Part shown: piece after piece, positions 25,986 to 34,834 of the stretch | Position numbering within the stretch: position 1 is the stretch's first letter | How the letters are laid out: every line of letters begins with the position of its first letter | Source: an uncultured Pelagibacteraceae bacterium | GTDB lineage: Bacteria > Pseudomonadota > Alphaproteobacteria > Pelagibacterales > Pelagibacteraceae | Assembly: GCA_902621345.1 (NCBI GenBank) | Contig: CACNLV010000001.1 | Location: forward strand, 806,001-870,000 | Direction of reading: 5' to 3' | Length of the DNA stretch: 64,000 nt | Position numbers and translations under genes: made by a program | Notes under the pieces: generated by a model | What the model was told of the DNA's origin: nothing | Database searches by the model: none | What the model saw: the letters and a program-made list of their open reading frames with translations, nothing else

Positions 25986-27671
25986 ATGGCTAAAATAAAA
26001 TCAGATATAGAAATAGCAAGAAAAGCTAAAATGAAACCAATAGGTAAAATTTTAGCAAAAATTAAAGTTCCAGATAAGAGCAGTGCTTTTAGCCCAATGG
26101 GTAGACATATCGCAAAAATTAATTTTGAATTTTTAGATAAACTGAAGAAAAAAAAAGATGGTAAATTAATTTTAGTTACTGCAATAACACCAACACCAGC
26201 AGGTGAGGGAAAAACAACTACTTCAGTTGGTTTAAGTGATGGCTTAAATAAAATTGGTAAAAAATCTATCGTTTGTCTTAGGGAACCTAGTTTAGGTCCA
26301 TCATTTGGAATGAAAGGTGGTGCTGCTGGGGGTGGTTACGCCCAAGTTGTTCCTATGGAGCAAATAAATTTACATTTTACAGGTGATTTCCATGCCATTA
26401 CTTCAGCACATAATTTACTTTCAGCAATGATAGATAACCATATTTATTGGGGTAACAAATTAAATATAGATGAAAACAAAATAGTTTGGAAGCGTGTGAT
26501 GGATATGAACGATCGTGCTCTTAGATTTATTGATATCAATACTAATGGAGTTGCTAAGGATTTTAAAAGAGTTGATGGTTTCGATATAACAGTTGCATCA
26601 GAAGTAATGGCAATTTTTTGTCTATCTAATGATTTAAAAGATTTAGAAAAAAGAATTGGTAATATTACTTTTGCATATGATAAAAATGGAAAACCACTTT
26701 ACGCTAGAGATATAAATGCTCACGGTCCCATGACTGTTTTACTTAAGGAAGCAATTAGACCTAATGTAACTCAAACTTTAGAAAATAATCCAGCAATCAT
26801 TCATGGTGGTCCATTTGCAAATATTGCTCACGGGTGTAATTCAGTGATTGCAACAAAAACTGCTTTAAAATTATCTGATTATGTTGTTACTGAGGCAGGA
26901 TTTGGTGCAGATCTTGGTGCAGAAAAATTTTTAAATATAAAATGTAGAAAAGCAGGACTGAGACCTAGCTGTGTAGTGATAGTTGCAACGATAAGAGCAT
27001 TAAAGATGCATGGAGGTGTTGAAAAAGAAAACCTAAAAAAAGAGGATATTACTGCCTTAGAGAAAGGACTAGTTAATTTAGAAAGACACATATCAAACAT
27101 TAAAAAATTTGGTTTAGAGCCAATTGTAGCCATAAATCATTTCGCACTTGATACCAAAGAAGAGGTAAATACTGTTTTAAATTTTTGTAAAAAAAATAAA
27201 GTAGAGGTCAGTGAATGTAAACATTGGGCTACAGGTGGAAATGGTACGAAAGACCTTGCAAAAAAAGTTGTTAAAGTTTGCAAAAATAAGAAAAATAAAT
27301 TTAAATTTTTATATAACAATAATCTTAAACTTTGGGATAAAATTGAGTTGATTGCTAAACAAATCTATAAAGCTGATAAAATAATAGCTGATGAAAAAGT
27401 TAAAGAACAATTAAAAGTTTTTGAAAATAACGGTCATGGAAATTTACCAGTTTGTATTGCAAAAACACAATTTAGTTTTTCAACAGACCCAAAACTTAAA
27501 GGTGCTCCATCAAATCACGAAATACCAATAAGGGAGGTGAGATTATCATCGGGAGCAGAATTTGTGGTGGTTGTTTGTGGTTCAATAATGACAATGCCGG
27601 GATTACCAAGAGTACCAGCAGCTGATACTATTAAGTTAAATCAAAAGGGCCAAATTGAGGGATTATTTTAA
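25986..27671 (+). CDS. fhs: Formate-tetrahydrofolate ligase
   Basis: A 561-residue enzyme of normal length that joins formate to THF using ATP, giving 10-formyl-THF. The P-loop is [11 protein letters not shown] (residues 68-78), and the downstream blocks [20 protein letters not shown] and [10 protein letters not shown] are family hallmarks. In this one-carbon-rich genome it can also run in reverse to recover ATP from methyl groups released by demethylases; that direction is inference. It ends convergently on a glutamine amidotransferase gene with a shared TTAA. Confidence 0.98.
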   Translation: MAKIKSDIEIARKAKMKPIGKILAKIKVPDKSSAFSPMGRHIAKINFEFLDKLKKKKDGKLILVTAITPTPAGEGKTTTSVGLSDGLNKIGKKSIVCLREPSLGPSFGMKGGAAGGGYAQVVPMEQINLHFTGDFHAITSAHNLLSAMIDNHIYWGNKLNIDENKIVWKRVMDMNDRALRFIDINTNGVAKDFKRVDGFDITVASEVMAIFCLSNDLKDLEKRIGNITFAYDKNGKPLYARDINAHGPMTVLLKEAIRPNVTQTLENNPAIIHGGPFANIAHGCNSVIATKTALKLSDYVVTEAGFGADLGAEKFLNIKCRKAGLRPSCVVIVATIRALKMHGGVEKENLKKEDITALEKGLVNLERHISNIKKFGLEPIVAINHFALDTKEEVNTVLNFCKKNKVEVSECKHWATGGNGTKDLAKKVVKVCKNKKNKFKFLYNNNLKLWDKIELIAKQIYKADKIIADEKVKEQLKVFENNGHGNLPVCIAKTQFSFSTDPKLKGAPSNHEIPIREVRLSSGAEFVVVVCGSIMTMPGLPRVPAADTIKLNQKGQIEGLF

Positions 27672-28450
27672 TTTAACTCTTTAAGCCAATTTTTAAGCTC
27701 TAACATTTTTTTTTCTTTAACAGTGACCTGAATTTCTTTCTCAATAAAAGAGATATGCTTCTCAAGATCATTCTCATTTTCAAATACTTTTCTATCTTCA
27801 ATTAATCTTTTTCTTCTAAAATTAATTAGACTTATCATTTTTTCATAAGTTATTTCAGGGTGGTATTGCAGACCCCATACTCTAGTTTTATTTACTTCAA
27901 AATATAAACCTTGGACTTTATTAACTTTATTAGACGCTAGGCAAACACCGTTTTCAGGTATTTTTACTACTTCATCATAGTTAAATGCTGCAGAATTAAA
28001 TTTTTTTTCTTTATCTTTATATAGAGGATGCTTTAACCCTTTCTCATTTAACTCAATCTCTTTTGCAATCCCAACATGGGATACATTTGACTTTTTAACT
28101 TGGCCACCAGCAGCAGTTACAGCTACTTGCATTCCCCAGCAAATCCCTAAAATATTTTTAACCTTTTTTTGACAATTCTTCATAAATTCAATTTGTCTTT
28201 TTATCTCTGGAGTATCGTTATAAATATTTAAACTGCTCCCTCCCCAGATTAAACCATCATAAGTGTGCAACTTATTATTGAAACTATCAATATTTTTATC
28301 TGATGATGGATTAACTATATCTAGCAATATCTCTTTCGATAAATAATCTAAACTTTCTTTTAAACTTTGGGTGTGAGTTTGGATTCCAGCTTTAGTAAAA
28401 GTATTATTTTCTTCCTCTAAATTTCCCTCAACTATCAAAATTTTTTTCAT
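27668..28450 (-). CDS. Class I glutamine amidotransferase
   Basis: A 260-residue stand-alone class I amidotransferase resembling the GMP-synthase-like group. The triad is intact: nucleophile C104 in GICWGMQ, and H197/E199 in QYHPE. It would hydrolyse glutamine or a gamma-glutamyl compound. The last 50 residues are charged and helical. It stands alone on the minus strand, divergent from the first LIV binding-protein gene. Related proteins act on gamma-glutamylated amines, but nothing here proves that. Confidence 0.88.
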   Translation of the reverse strand: MKKILIVEGNLEEENNTFTKAGIQTHTQSLKESLDYLSKEILLDIVNPSSDKNIDSFNNKLHTYDGLIWGGSSLNIYNDTPEIKRQIEFMKNCQKKVKNILGICWGMQVAVTAAGGQVKKSNVSHVGIAKEIELNEKGLKHPLYKDKEKKFNSAAFNYDEVVKIPENGVCLASNKVNKVQGLYFEVNKTRVWGLQYHPEITYEKMISLINFRRKRLIEDRKVFENENDLEKHISFIEKEIQVTVKEKKMLELKNWLKELN

Positions 28451-28584
28451 AATCGTAATCTAGCTTATCTTCAGACTTTATAATTAGTTGATATGCAATC
28501 AAAATCATCAAAGTTATGATGAAAAATTTTCTTCAATCAAAAGTTGTATAATTTTACATCATTTAAAAATTATTTTTTTAAAAT

Positions 28585-28599
28585 TTATAATGATTATCA
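28585..28599 (+). promoter_or_regulatory. Fur-box-like site upstream of the LIV-type binding protein
   Basis: The 15 bases read TTATAATGATTATCA, one mismatch from the 7-1-7 Fur consensus that occurs exactly at 5188-5202. It lies about 78 bases upstream of the binding-protein ATG, and above a possible -10 TATAAT at 28640-28645. A chance match in A+T-rich DNA is possible. Confidence 0.4.
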
Positions 28600-28676
28600 A
28601 TTGCAGAAACCGTAGCTATGTGGTTAGATTATAGCTTATTATAATGTTTAACATAACTAAACAAAAGGGAGGAATA

Positions 28677-30017
28677 ATGTTAGCAAAAATGATTAAAAAG
28701 CTAACCTCTACTCTAACAGTAGTTATAGCTTTAATTTCTTCACTTGGTTTACCTCAAAATGTATTTGCGGCGGAGACACAGTATTTTCCAGTAGCAAGTA
28801 GCCGTGTCGGACCATACTCAGCAATGGGAACTGGTTACTACGGTGCTCAGATTGATTACATGAACTATGTAAACATGACAGGTGGGGTGAATGGAGTAAT
28901 GCTTACATGGCAAGAATGTGAGACTGAGTATAACGCTGTTAAAACAGTTGAGTGTTATCAGAGACTTTTAGAAAAAGATGGACAAAGAATAGTAGTGTTC
29001 GATACTTTAGGGACACCAGGAGCATACGCAGTAATTAACCGTATGGCAAAAGACAATGTTGTTTTAGCTCAATATGGTTACGGAAGAACTGATGGTGCTG
29101 ATGGAAGAGTTTGGCCTTGGGTATTTAATGCTGCAAGTCACTATTGGTCACAAATAGCTGTTAAACTTAAGTTTATGGCTAAAATCGAAGGCGGAATTGA
29201 TAAGATGAAAGGTAAAAAAATCGTTCACTTACACATCGACTCTGCTTACGGTAGAGAGCCGTTACCAGCAATGAGAAAAATTTGTAATGACTGGGGAGTC
29301 AAATTGATTGAGATATCAATTCCACCTCCAGGTCTTGAACAACAATCTCAGTGGCTGCAAATCAGAAAAGAAAAACCTGATTGGGTTACTTTCTGGGGAG
29401 CAGGTTCTGGAATGAATTCAACAGCAATGACTAATGCTGCTAGAATTAATTTCCCAAGAGATAGAATGATGTATGTAACATTTGGTGCTGCCGAAGAAGA
29501 TATGTACCCAGCAGGTGATGCAGCTAAGGGAACTTATGCTGTTGCAAATGCTTTGCCAGGAGAATATCCGTTAGTTAAAGACATCAAAGATAAAGTATAT
29601 GGTGCTGGAAAAGGTAACTTAGCTGATCCAAATAGGATTGGTTCAGTTTACTGGAATAGAGGACTAGGTGCTGCAGTTATGTGGATTGAGGGTTTAAGAA
29701 ATGCTCAAAAAATGCATAACAAAGTTGGTAAAGCAGTAACTGGTGCTGAGTTTAGAGACGGTTATGAAGCAATTAACATGACTGAAGCTAGACTGAAAGA
29801 GCTTGGAGTTGGTGGTATGTTAGCTCCATTCGCTATTACATGTGCAAACCATGAAGGTGCCGGTAAATTTGCTGTAATGCAGTGGGATGGAACAAAATTC
29901 AACCAGGTTACTGGTTGGGAAGCTCCAGGTGATCCTGCATTTATTAGAGGTCTAGTAGAGGCATCTGCAGCTAAGTTTGCTAAAGAGAACAACATTACAC
30001 CGAAAAAATGCGGATAA
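28677..30017 (+). CDS. Branched-chain amino acid-type ABC transporter substrate-binding protein
   Basis: A 446-residue periplasmic binding protein of the LivJ/LivK-like (Peripla_BP_6) family. The ATG at 28677 follows GGGAGGAATA, a strong ribosome-binding site, and a signal peptide runs to about residue 32 (VFAAETQYF). An earlier in-frame start lacks these. It captures the solute for the downstream LivFGHM genes; it is longer than LivJ, and the ligand could be an amino acid, amide or related solute. Codon use looks more G+C-rich than neighbours, as in highly expressed genes. Confidence 0.92.
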   Translation: MLAKMIKKLTSTLTVVIALISSLGLPQNVFAAETQYFPVASSRVGPYSAMGTGYYGAQIDYMNYVNMTGGVNGVMLTWQECETEYNAVKTVECYQRLLEKDGQRIVVFDTLGTPGAYAVINRMAKDNVVLAQYGYGRTDGADGRVWPWVFNAASHYWSQIAVKLKFMAKIEGGIDKMKGKKIVHLHIDSAYGREPLPAMRKICNDWGVKLIEISIPPPGLEQQSQWLQIRKEKPDWVTFWGAGSGMNSTAMTNAARINFPRDRMMYVTFGAAEEDMYPAGDAAKGTYAVANALPGEYPLVKDIKDKVYGAGKGNLADPNRIGSVYWNRGLGAAVMWIEGLRNAQKMHNKVGKAVTGAEFRDGYEAINMTEARLKELGVGGMLAPFAITCANHEGAGKFAVMQWDGTKFNQVTGWEAPGDPAFIRGLVEASAAKFAKENNITPKKCG

Positions 30018-30048
30018 TTAATTTAGAGATAAATTAATATCTGTTGGA

Positions 30049-30085
30049 GGGGGAGTTAAATAATCAAATTATTTTAAACTCCCCC
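30049..30085 (+). promoter_or_regulatory. Intercistronic stem-loop after the binding-protein gene
   Basis: GGGGGAGTTAAATAAT pairs with ATTATTTTAAACTCCCCC around a 3-base loop, with a two-base bulge in the middle. It lies 31 bases after the binding-protein stop and 38 before livF. No real T-run follows, so it is more likely a 3'-end stabiliser or partial attenuator that lets the binding protein be made in excess over the ATPases and permeases. Confidence 0.7.
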
Positions 30086-30123
30086 TTTAAATAAAATTTA
30101 ATTTAATATAAAAAGAAAGCTTA

Positions 30124-30942
30124 ATGAGTAACACTTCAACTAACATTCTTGATATTAAAAATATTGAAGTAATGTATGACGGTGTCATTTTAGCTTTACA
30201 CGATGTATCTCTAAAAGTTCCTAAAGGAAAAGTAGTTGCATTATTAGGGGCAAACGGTGCAGGTAAAAGCACTACACTAAAAGCAGTCTCAACTATGTTA
30301 GCTTCAGAAAGAGGTAAAGTAACAAAAGGTTCAATAAATTATGATGGTACTTCGATTGACAAACAAAACCCTTCGCAAATGGTTGGGCTTGGAATGGTCC
30401 AAGTATTAGAGGGCAGAAGATGTTTTGGTCACCTTACTGTTGAGGAGAACATTATCTCAGGAGCATATTCAAGAAAATTATCAAAAGGTGATATCAATCA
30501 AGAATTAGAAAAAATTTACACTTATTTTATAAGACTTAAAGAAAGAAGAAAAAGTCAAGCTGCATTTACTTCAGGTGGAGAGCAACAAATGATAGCAGTT
30601 GCAAGAGCAATGATGGCTAAACCTAAAATGCTTCTTTTAGATGAACCTACAATGGGTTTAGCGCCGCAATTAGTGGCTGAGATCTTTAATATTGTTAAAG
30701 AATTAAACACTAAAGAAGGAGTTAGTATTTTACTTGCTGAACAAAATACCAACGTTGCACTTAAAAATTCAGATTATGGTTATATTATTGAAACAGGAAG
30801 AGTTATGTTAGATGGGACAGCTAAAAGTTTATTGAGTAATGACCAAGTAAAAGAATTATATTTAGGTATTTCAAAGAAAGGTAGAAAAAATTTCAGAGAC
30901 GTACTTAAGGAAGAAAGTTTAACGAAGAAAAAAATTAATTAA
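30124..30942 (+). CDS. livF: LIV-type ABC transporter ATP-binding protein (LivF-like)
   Basis: A 272-residue ABC ATPase. Walker A is GANGAGKST (residues 42-50), the signature reads TSGGEQQMIAVARAMM, and Walker B is MLLLDEP followed by TMGLAPQLV, the LivF hallmark. It is about 30 residues longer than E. coli LivF because of a basic C-terminal tail. It follows the binding-protein gene across the stem-loop and is 2 bases from livG. Confidence 0.93.
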   Translation: MSNTSTNILDIKNIEVMYDGVILALHDVSLKVPKGKVVALLGANGAGKSTTLKAVSTMLASERGKVTKGSINYDGTSIDKQNPSQMVGLGMVQVLEGRRCFGHLTVEENIISGAYSRKLSKGDINQELEKIYTYFIRLKERRKSQAAFTSGGEQQMIAVARAMMAKPKMLLLDEPTMGLAPQLVAEIFNIVKELNTKEGVSILLAEQNTNVALKNSDYGYIIETGRVMLDGTAKSLLSNDQVKELYLGISKKGRKNFRDVLKEESLTKKKIN

Positions 30943-30944
30943 AA

Positions 30945-31739
30945 ATGGCACAAGAGAGAAAATTTAAAATAGGTAAACCAATATTAGAAGTAAAAAATAT
31001 TTCACTTTCTTTTGGTGGTGTTAAGGCAATAACTGATACCTCGTTCGATGTACTTGAGCATGAAGTCAGAGCTATAATCGGACCTAATGGAGCTGGAAAA
31101 AGCTCAATGTTAAATTGCATTAATGGAATTTATAAGCCTCAACAAGGAACTGTCTCATTTAAGGGACAACAAATACCCAATATAACACCAAATATTATGG
31201 CTCAAATGGGTTTATCTAGAACTTTTCAAAACTTAGCTCTATTTAAAAGAATGTCAGTCCTAGATAATATTTTAGTAGGCCGAAAGCTTCACACAAAAAC
31301 AAATTTTCTTGAAGTTGCATTTCAACTACCTAAAGTTAAAAAAGAAGAAAAGATTAATAGAGATAGATCTGAAGAAATAATTAGTTTTTTAGAAATAGAA
31401 GATATCAAAGACACACCAGTTGGAAAACTTCCATATGGATTACAAAAAAAAGTAGAATTAGGTCGTGCTCTTGCAACTGATTCATCTGTGATTTTATTAG
31501 ATGAGCCTATGGCCGGTATGAATGTTGAAGAGAAAAGAGATATGTGTAGATTTATATTAAAAGTAAATGATGAACTTGGCACAACTATGGTTCTTATTGA
31601 GCATGACATGGGAGTAGTTATGGATATATCAGATAGAGTTGTAGTACTTGATTATGGTAAAGTTATTGGCGATGGTACGCCTGATGAAGTAAGATCAAAT
31701 CAAAAAGTAATAGATGCTTATTTAGGAGTGGAACACTAG
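30945..31739 (+). CDS. livG: LIV-type ABC transporter ATP-binding protein (LivG-like)
   Basis: A 264-residue ABC ATPase. Walker A GPNGAGKSS, the LivG-type Q-loop region LSRTFQNLALF, signature LPYGLQKKVELGRAL (replacing LSGGQ) and Walker B VILLDEP with AGMNVEE are all present. It would form the ATPase heterodimer with the LivF-like protein. The LPYG signature is normal for many LivG proteins. Confidence 0.93.
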   Translation: MAQERKFKIGKPILEVKNISLSFGGVKAITDTSFDVLEHEVRAIIGPNGAGKSSMLNCINGIYKPQQGTVSFKGQQIPNITPNIMAQMGLSRTFQNLALFKRMSVLDNILVGRKLHTKTNFLEVAFQLPKVKKEEKINRDRSEEIISFLEIEDIKDTPVGKLPYGLQKKVELGRALATDSSVILLDEPMAGMNVEEKRDMCRFILKVNDELGTTMVLIEHDMGVVMDISDRVVVLDYGKVIGDGTPDEVRSNQKVIDAYLGVEH

Positions 31740-31748
31740 GATAAAGAT

Positions 31749-32657
31749 ATGGTTGATGAATTACTATTTTTTATGGAAGTTTTAGTTGGCGGTTTGCTTG
31801 CTGGTACCATGTACTCATTAGTAGCTTTAGGATTCGTTTTAATTTTTAAAGCTTCAGCAACGTTTAACTTTTCACAAGGAGCTATGGTTTTTTTCTCAGT
31901 GCTTGCTTTTTGTGGTTTCATGCAAGATTTTAACATACCTTTTGTACTTGCATTTATTATGGCTGCTCTTTTAATGGTAGTCGTTGGTCTATGTACCGAA
32001 AGATTTGTTTTAAGACCTCTCATGAATGCCAGCGAAGATACAGTGCTAATGGCTACAATAGGTCTAGGATATGTTTTAGAGGGCTTGGCTCAAGCAGCAT
32101 GGGGAGTAGAGGTAAGAAGATTAGATTTAGGTATAGGAGATTTTCCAGTACCGTGGATCGCTGATAACTTAAAATTATTCATTAGTGCTCTTGATATTAC
32201 TGCAGGAGTTGTGGCTGCTATTATGATTATTGGTTTATTCCTTCTGTTTAAATACACAAAAATTGGTCTTGGTTTGAGAGCTGTTGCAGATGATGCGGGT
32301 GCCGCTAGTTCAATAGGAATTCCTTTAAAACACATTATGTTACTAGTTTGGTCTGCTGCTGGAGTTGTGGCATTAGTTGCAGGATGTATGTGGGGTGCAA
32401 GAGCTGGTGTTCAATTTGCCCTAGTTGACTTAGCTCTAAAAGCTTTACCAGTTTTAATTATAGGTGGTTTCTCATCTATCCCAGGTGCAATTATTGGTGG
32501 CTTGATCATTGGTGCAGTAGAGAAAGTTTTAGAAGTATACATTGGACCGTTTTTTGGAGGCGCGATTGAAGGTTGGGCTCCTTACGTCTTAGCAATATTC
32601 TTTTTATTATATAGACCGGAAGGTTTATTTGGAGAAAAAATTATTAGGAGAGTTTAA
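31749..32657 (+). CDS. livH: LIV-type ABC transporter permease (LivH-like)
   Basis: A 302-residue permease with about eight hydrophobic helices and the LivH family pattern: GTMYSLVALGFVLIFKAS near the N-terminus, LRAVADDAGAASSIGIP and KALPVLIIGGFSSIPGAIIGG. It begins 9 bases after livG. It forms the inner-membrane channel together with the LivM-like protein that follows after 3 bases. Confidence 0.94.
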   Translation: MVDELLFFMEVLVGGLLAGTMYSLVALGFVLIFKASATFNFSQGAMVFFSVLAFCGFMQDFNIPFVLAFIMAALLMVVVGLCTERFVLRPLMNASEDTVLMATIGLGYVLEGLAQAAWGVEVRRLDLGIGDFPVPWIADNLKLFISALDITAGVVAAIMIIGLFLLFKYTKIGLGLRAVADDAGAASSIGIPLKHIMLLVWSAAGVVALVAGCMWGARAGVQFALVDLALKALPVLIIGGFSSIPGAIIGGLIIGAVEKVLEVYIGPFFGGAIEGWAPYVLAIFFLLYRPEGLFGEKIIRRV

Positions 32658-32660
32658 TTT

Positions 32661-33734
32661 ATGATGAAACCAGTATTTATGACTTATACAAAAAAAGACC
32701 TAATTAACTTAGCTGTTTGTATGGTCCTAAGTGTATTAGTAATTCCATCATTTATTACAACAGAATATTGGTACACTTCCATATTGATACCTTGGCTTTG
32801 CTTAGCTCTAGCTACAATAGGACAGCAAATAGTTATGGGTTACACAGGACAATTAGCTTTAGGTGCCGCTGGCTTCATGGCTGCAGGTGCTTTTGCTATG
32901 TTCAACCTTATTTTACGAGTGCCTGATTTAGGTTTCGTGGGTTCACTAATAGTGTCAGGTTTGATTGCTGCCGCTTTTGGAATTTTGTTTGGTTTACCAA
33001 GTTTAAAAGTAAGAGGAATTTATCTGATGGTAGCAACATTAGCCTCACAGTTTTTTATTATATGGATGATAGATAAATTTGGTTGGTTTAAAAACTATGA
33101 CTCTTCAGGAATTATAACAGCACAAGACATAGTTATCTTAGGAAAACCATTTACAACTCCATTAGCTATGTATTTTGTATGTTTGGCTGTTACCACAGTT
33201 TTAACTTTGCTAGCGATGAACATGGCTAGAGGTAGTACGGGTAGGAATTGGATGGCAGTTAGAGATATGGATATAGCTGCGGAGTCGATGGGAGTTTCAT
33301 TGTTAAGGACAAAAGTACAGGCCTTTGCAATTAGTGCGTTTTATTGTGGGGTTGCAGGTGCACTTTTTGCATTTTGTTATTTAAAATCTTTAGAACCAGT
33401 TGCTTTTGATATTAAATTATCTTTTAAAATATTATTTATGTGTATTTTAGGTGGACTCGGTACAATAAATGGTGCTTTTATTGGTGCAGCGTTTATTCTA
33501 CTTTTTCCAGTTCTTCTTAATGCCATTGGTAATAATGTTTTTCATGGGGCTATTGATGCTACCATAATATCTTCAATCGAGCAGGTAATATTTGGTGGGT
33601 TGATGATTATTTTTATGATTTATGAACCTTTAGGAATGGCAAAATTATGGGAAAACATAAAGCAAAAATGGAGGACAAAATTCCCAACTATGAACATTAA
33701 AAATTTAACTTCTTCAATCGGTAAAAAATCTTAA
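32661..33734 (+). CDS. livM: LIV-type ABC transporter permease (LivM-like)
   Basis: A 357-residue permease with LivM features: GYTGQLALGAAGFMAAGAFA, VRGIYLMVATLASQFF and MAVRDMDIAAESMGVSLLRTK, and GGLGTINGAFIGAAFI. About ten hydrophobic helices. The C-terminal 35 residues are basic and cytoplasmic. Three bases after its stop a 27-residue membrane micro-ORF begins, an arrangement repeated in the second LIV operon. Confidence 0.94.
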   Translation: MMKPVFMTYTKKDLINLAVCMVLSVLVIPSFITTEYWYTSILIPWLCLALATIGQQIVMGYTGQLALGAAGFMAAGAFAMFNLILRVPDLGFVGSLIVSGLIAAAFGILFGLPSLKVRGIYLMVATLASQFFIIWMIDKFGWFKNYDSSGIITAQDIVILGKPFTTPLAMYFVCLAVTTVLTLLAMNMARGSTGRNWMAVRDMDIAAESMGVSLLRTKVQAFAISAFYCGVAGALFAFCYLKSLEPVAFDIKLSFKILFMCILGGLGTINGAFIGAAFILLFPVLLNAIGNNVFHGAIDATIISSIEQVIFGGLMIIFMIYEPLGMAKLWENIKQKWRTKFPTMNIKNLTSSIGKKS

Positions 33735-33737
33735 GAA

Positions 33738-33821
33738 GTGGATAAAAAAAAACTAATTTTTGCATTATTGGTTGGTATCATTATAGGATTGCTTGTAGAA
33801 AATAATTTTCTAATTGGTTAG
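33738..33821 (+). CDS. 27-residue membrane micro-protein after livM
   Basis: A GTG-started frame 3 bases after the livM stop: MDKKKLIFALLVGIIIGLLV then ENNFLIG. Three lysines precede one glycine-rich hydrophobic helix (GIIIG), the pattern of a small inner-membrane protein. It ends in a TTAG shared with the stop of gpsA. A similar tiny helix follows livM in the second LIV operon (59935-60006). No family is known to me; coding status is inferred from position and composition. Confidence 0.5.
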   Translation: MDKKKLIFALLVGIIIGLLVENNFLIG

Positions 33822-34768
33822 ATTTTTTTATTATACAATATCGTCTTTAGCAAATTGATCATCAAAGGTATCTTTTTTTTATTAATTTTTTTTAAAATAT
33901 AAGGAGCAATTTCTCTAGCCAACTGCTCACCTTCGACTGTATCTTTTTGCATAAATTTTTTTTTAGCTGCTACAAATGTAAAACCTTTACCTAAAAAATC
34001 TCCCATTTTACTATTTCTTCCTCCCACAGCACTCACATAGAGATCGCCAATACCGGCAAGACCTAATATGGTTGATTGATCGCCTTTAAAATATTTAATC
34101 AAAAATTTCATCTCATTTACACTTTTTTGAAATAAATCTGATGCAGCATTTAAATTTTGACCTGAGCCTATAACCATTGCATATATATTTTTAATTGCTG
34201 AGCAAATTTCTACTCCAATAACATCTTTTGAAAATTCAGTCAGATAATATTTTGTTGATATCTGCTTTCCAATCCATTTAGCTATTTTGATATTCCTATT
34301 TGCTACTACTACGCTTGTATTATTTCTTTTTGCTAATTCTTTAGCTAAACAAGGTCCTTTCAGCACTGATACATTTGCAACATTAAAGTTATTTTTAAGT
34401 AAACCTGAAATAGTGAGTAGCTTTTTTCTTTTTTTATCATATTTAAGTCCTTTTGTAAGAACTAATAACGGAGTTTTTATTTTTAAGTATTTTAATTCCT
34501 TTCCAATAAAATTAATTCCAGCAAGACTTAAGGCAATAACAATTAAATCAAATTTTTCCTTTAAAATATCTTTTGAATATTTTTTATACTGTAACTTTTT
34601 TGGAAGATTAAGTTTTAGTGAGGAGTGAAATTTTTTCTTTGATGATAAGTTTTTAATAAAAGTTTTATTATATGGTTCTGTAATAGTAACTTTATTATTA
34701 TTTTCCAAACATGGAACTGAAAAGGCAGAACCCATTGCACCACCACCAATGATTAATATTTTTTTCAT
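33818..34768 (-). CDS. gpsA: Glycerol-3-phosphate dehydrogenase [NAD(P)+]
   Basis: A 316-residue GpsA. It reduces dihydroxyacetone phosphate to glycerol-3-phosphate for phospholipid synthesis. The NAD(P) motif IIGGGAMGSAF opens the protein, and the family blocks VLKGPCLAKELAKRN, EICSAIKNIYAM and LAGIGDLYVSAVGGRN are present, the lysine of IKNIYA being catalytic. Convergent with the livM-linked micro-ORF, sharing 4 bases. Confidence 0.95.
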   Translation of the reverse strand: MKKILIIGGGAMGSAFSVPCLENNNKVTITEPYNKTFIKNLSSKKKFHSSLKLNLPKKLQYKKYSKDILKEKFDLIVIALSLAGINFIGKELKYLKIKTPLLVLTKGLKYDKKRKKLLTISGLLKNNFNVANVSVLKGPCLAKELAKRNNTSVVVANRNIKIAKWIGKQISTKYYLTEFSKDVIGVEICSAIKNIYAMVIGSGQNLNAASDLFQKSVNEMKFLIKYFKGDQSTILGLAGIGDLYVSAVGGRNSKMGDFLGKGFTFVAAKKKFMQKDTVEGEQLAREIAPYILKKINKKKIPLMINLLKTILYNKKI

Positions 34769-34834
34769 ACAGTTTTTCTTTGTATAAATATTAATATAGG
34801 TTTATTTATAGTTTGAATATAAAAAAAATTTAAA

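Noticed and set aside
28614..28636. A 6-pair inverted repeat (AGCTAT/ATAGCT) upstream of the first LIV binding protein
   Set aside because: Short arms and an 11-base loop are common by chance in this composition, and its relation to the promoter is unclear.
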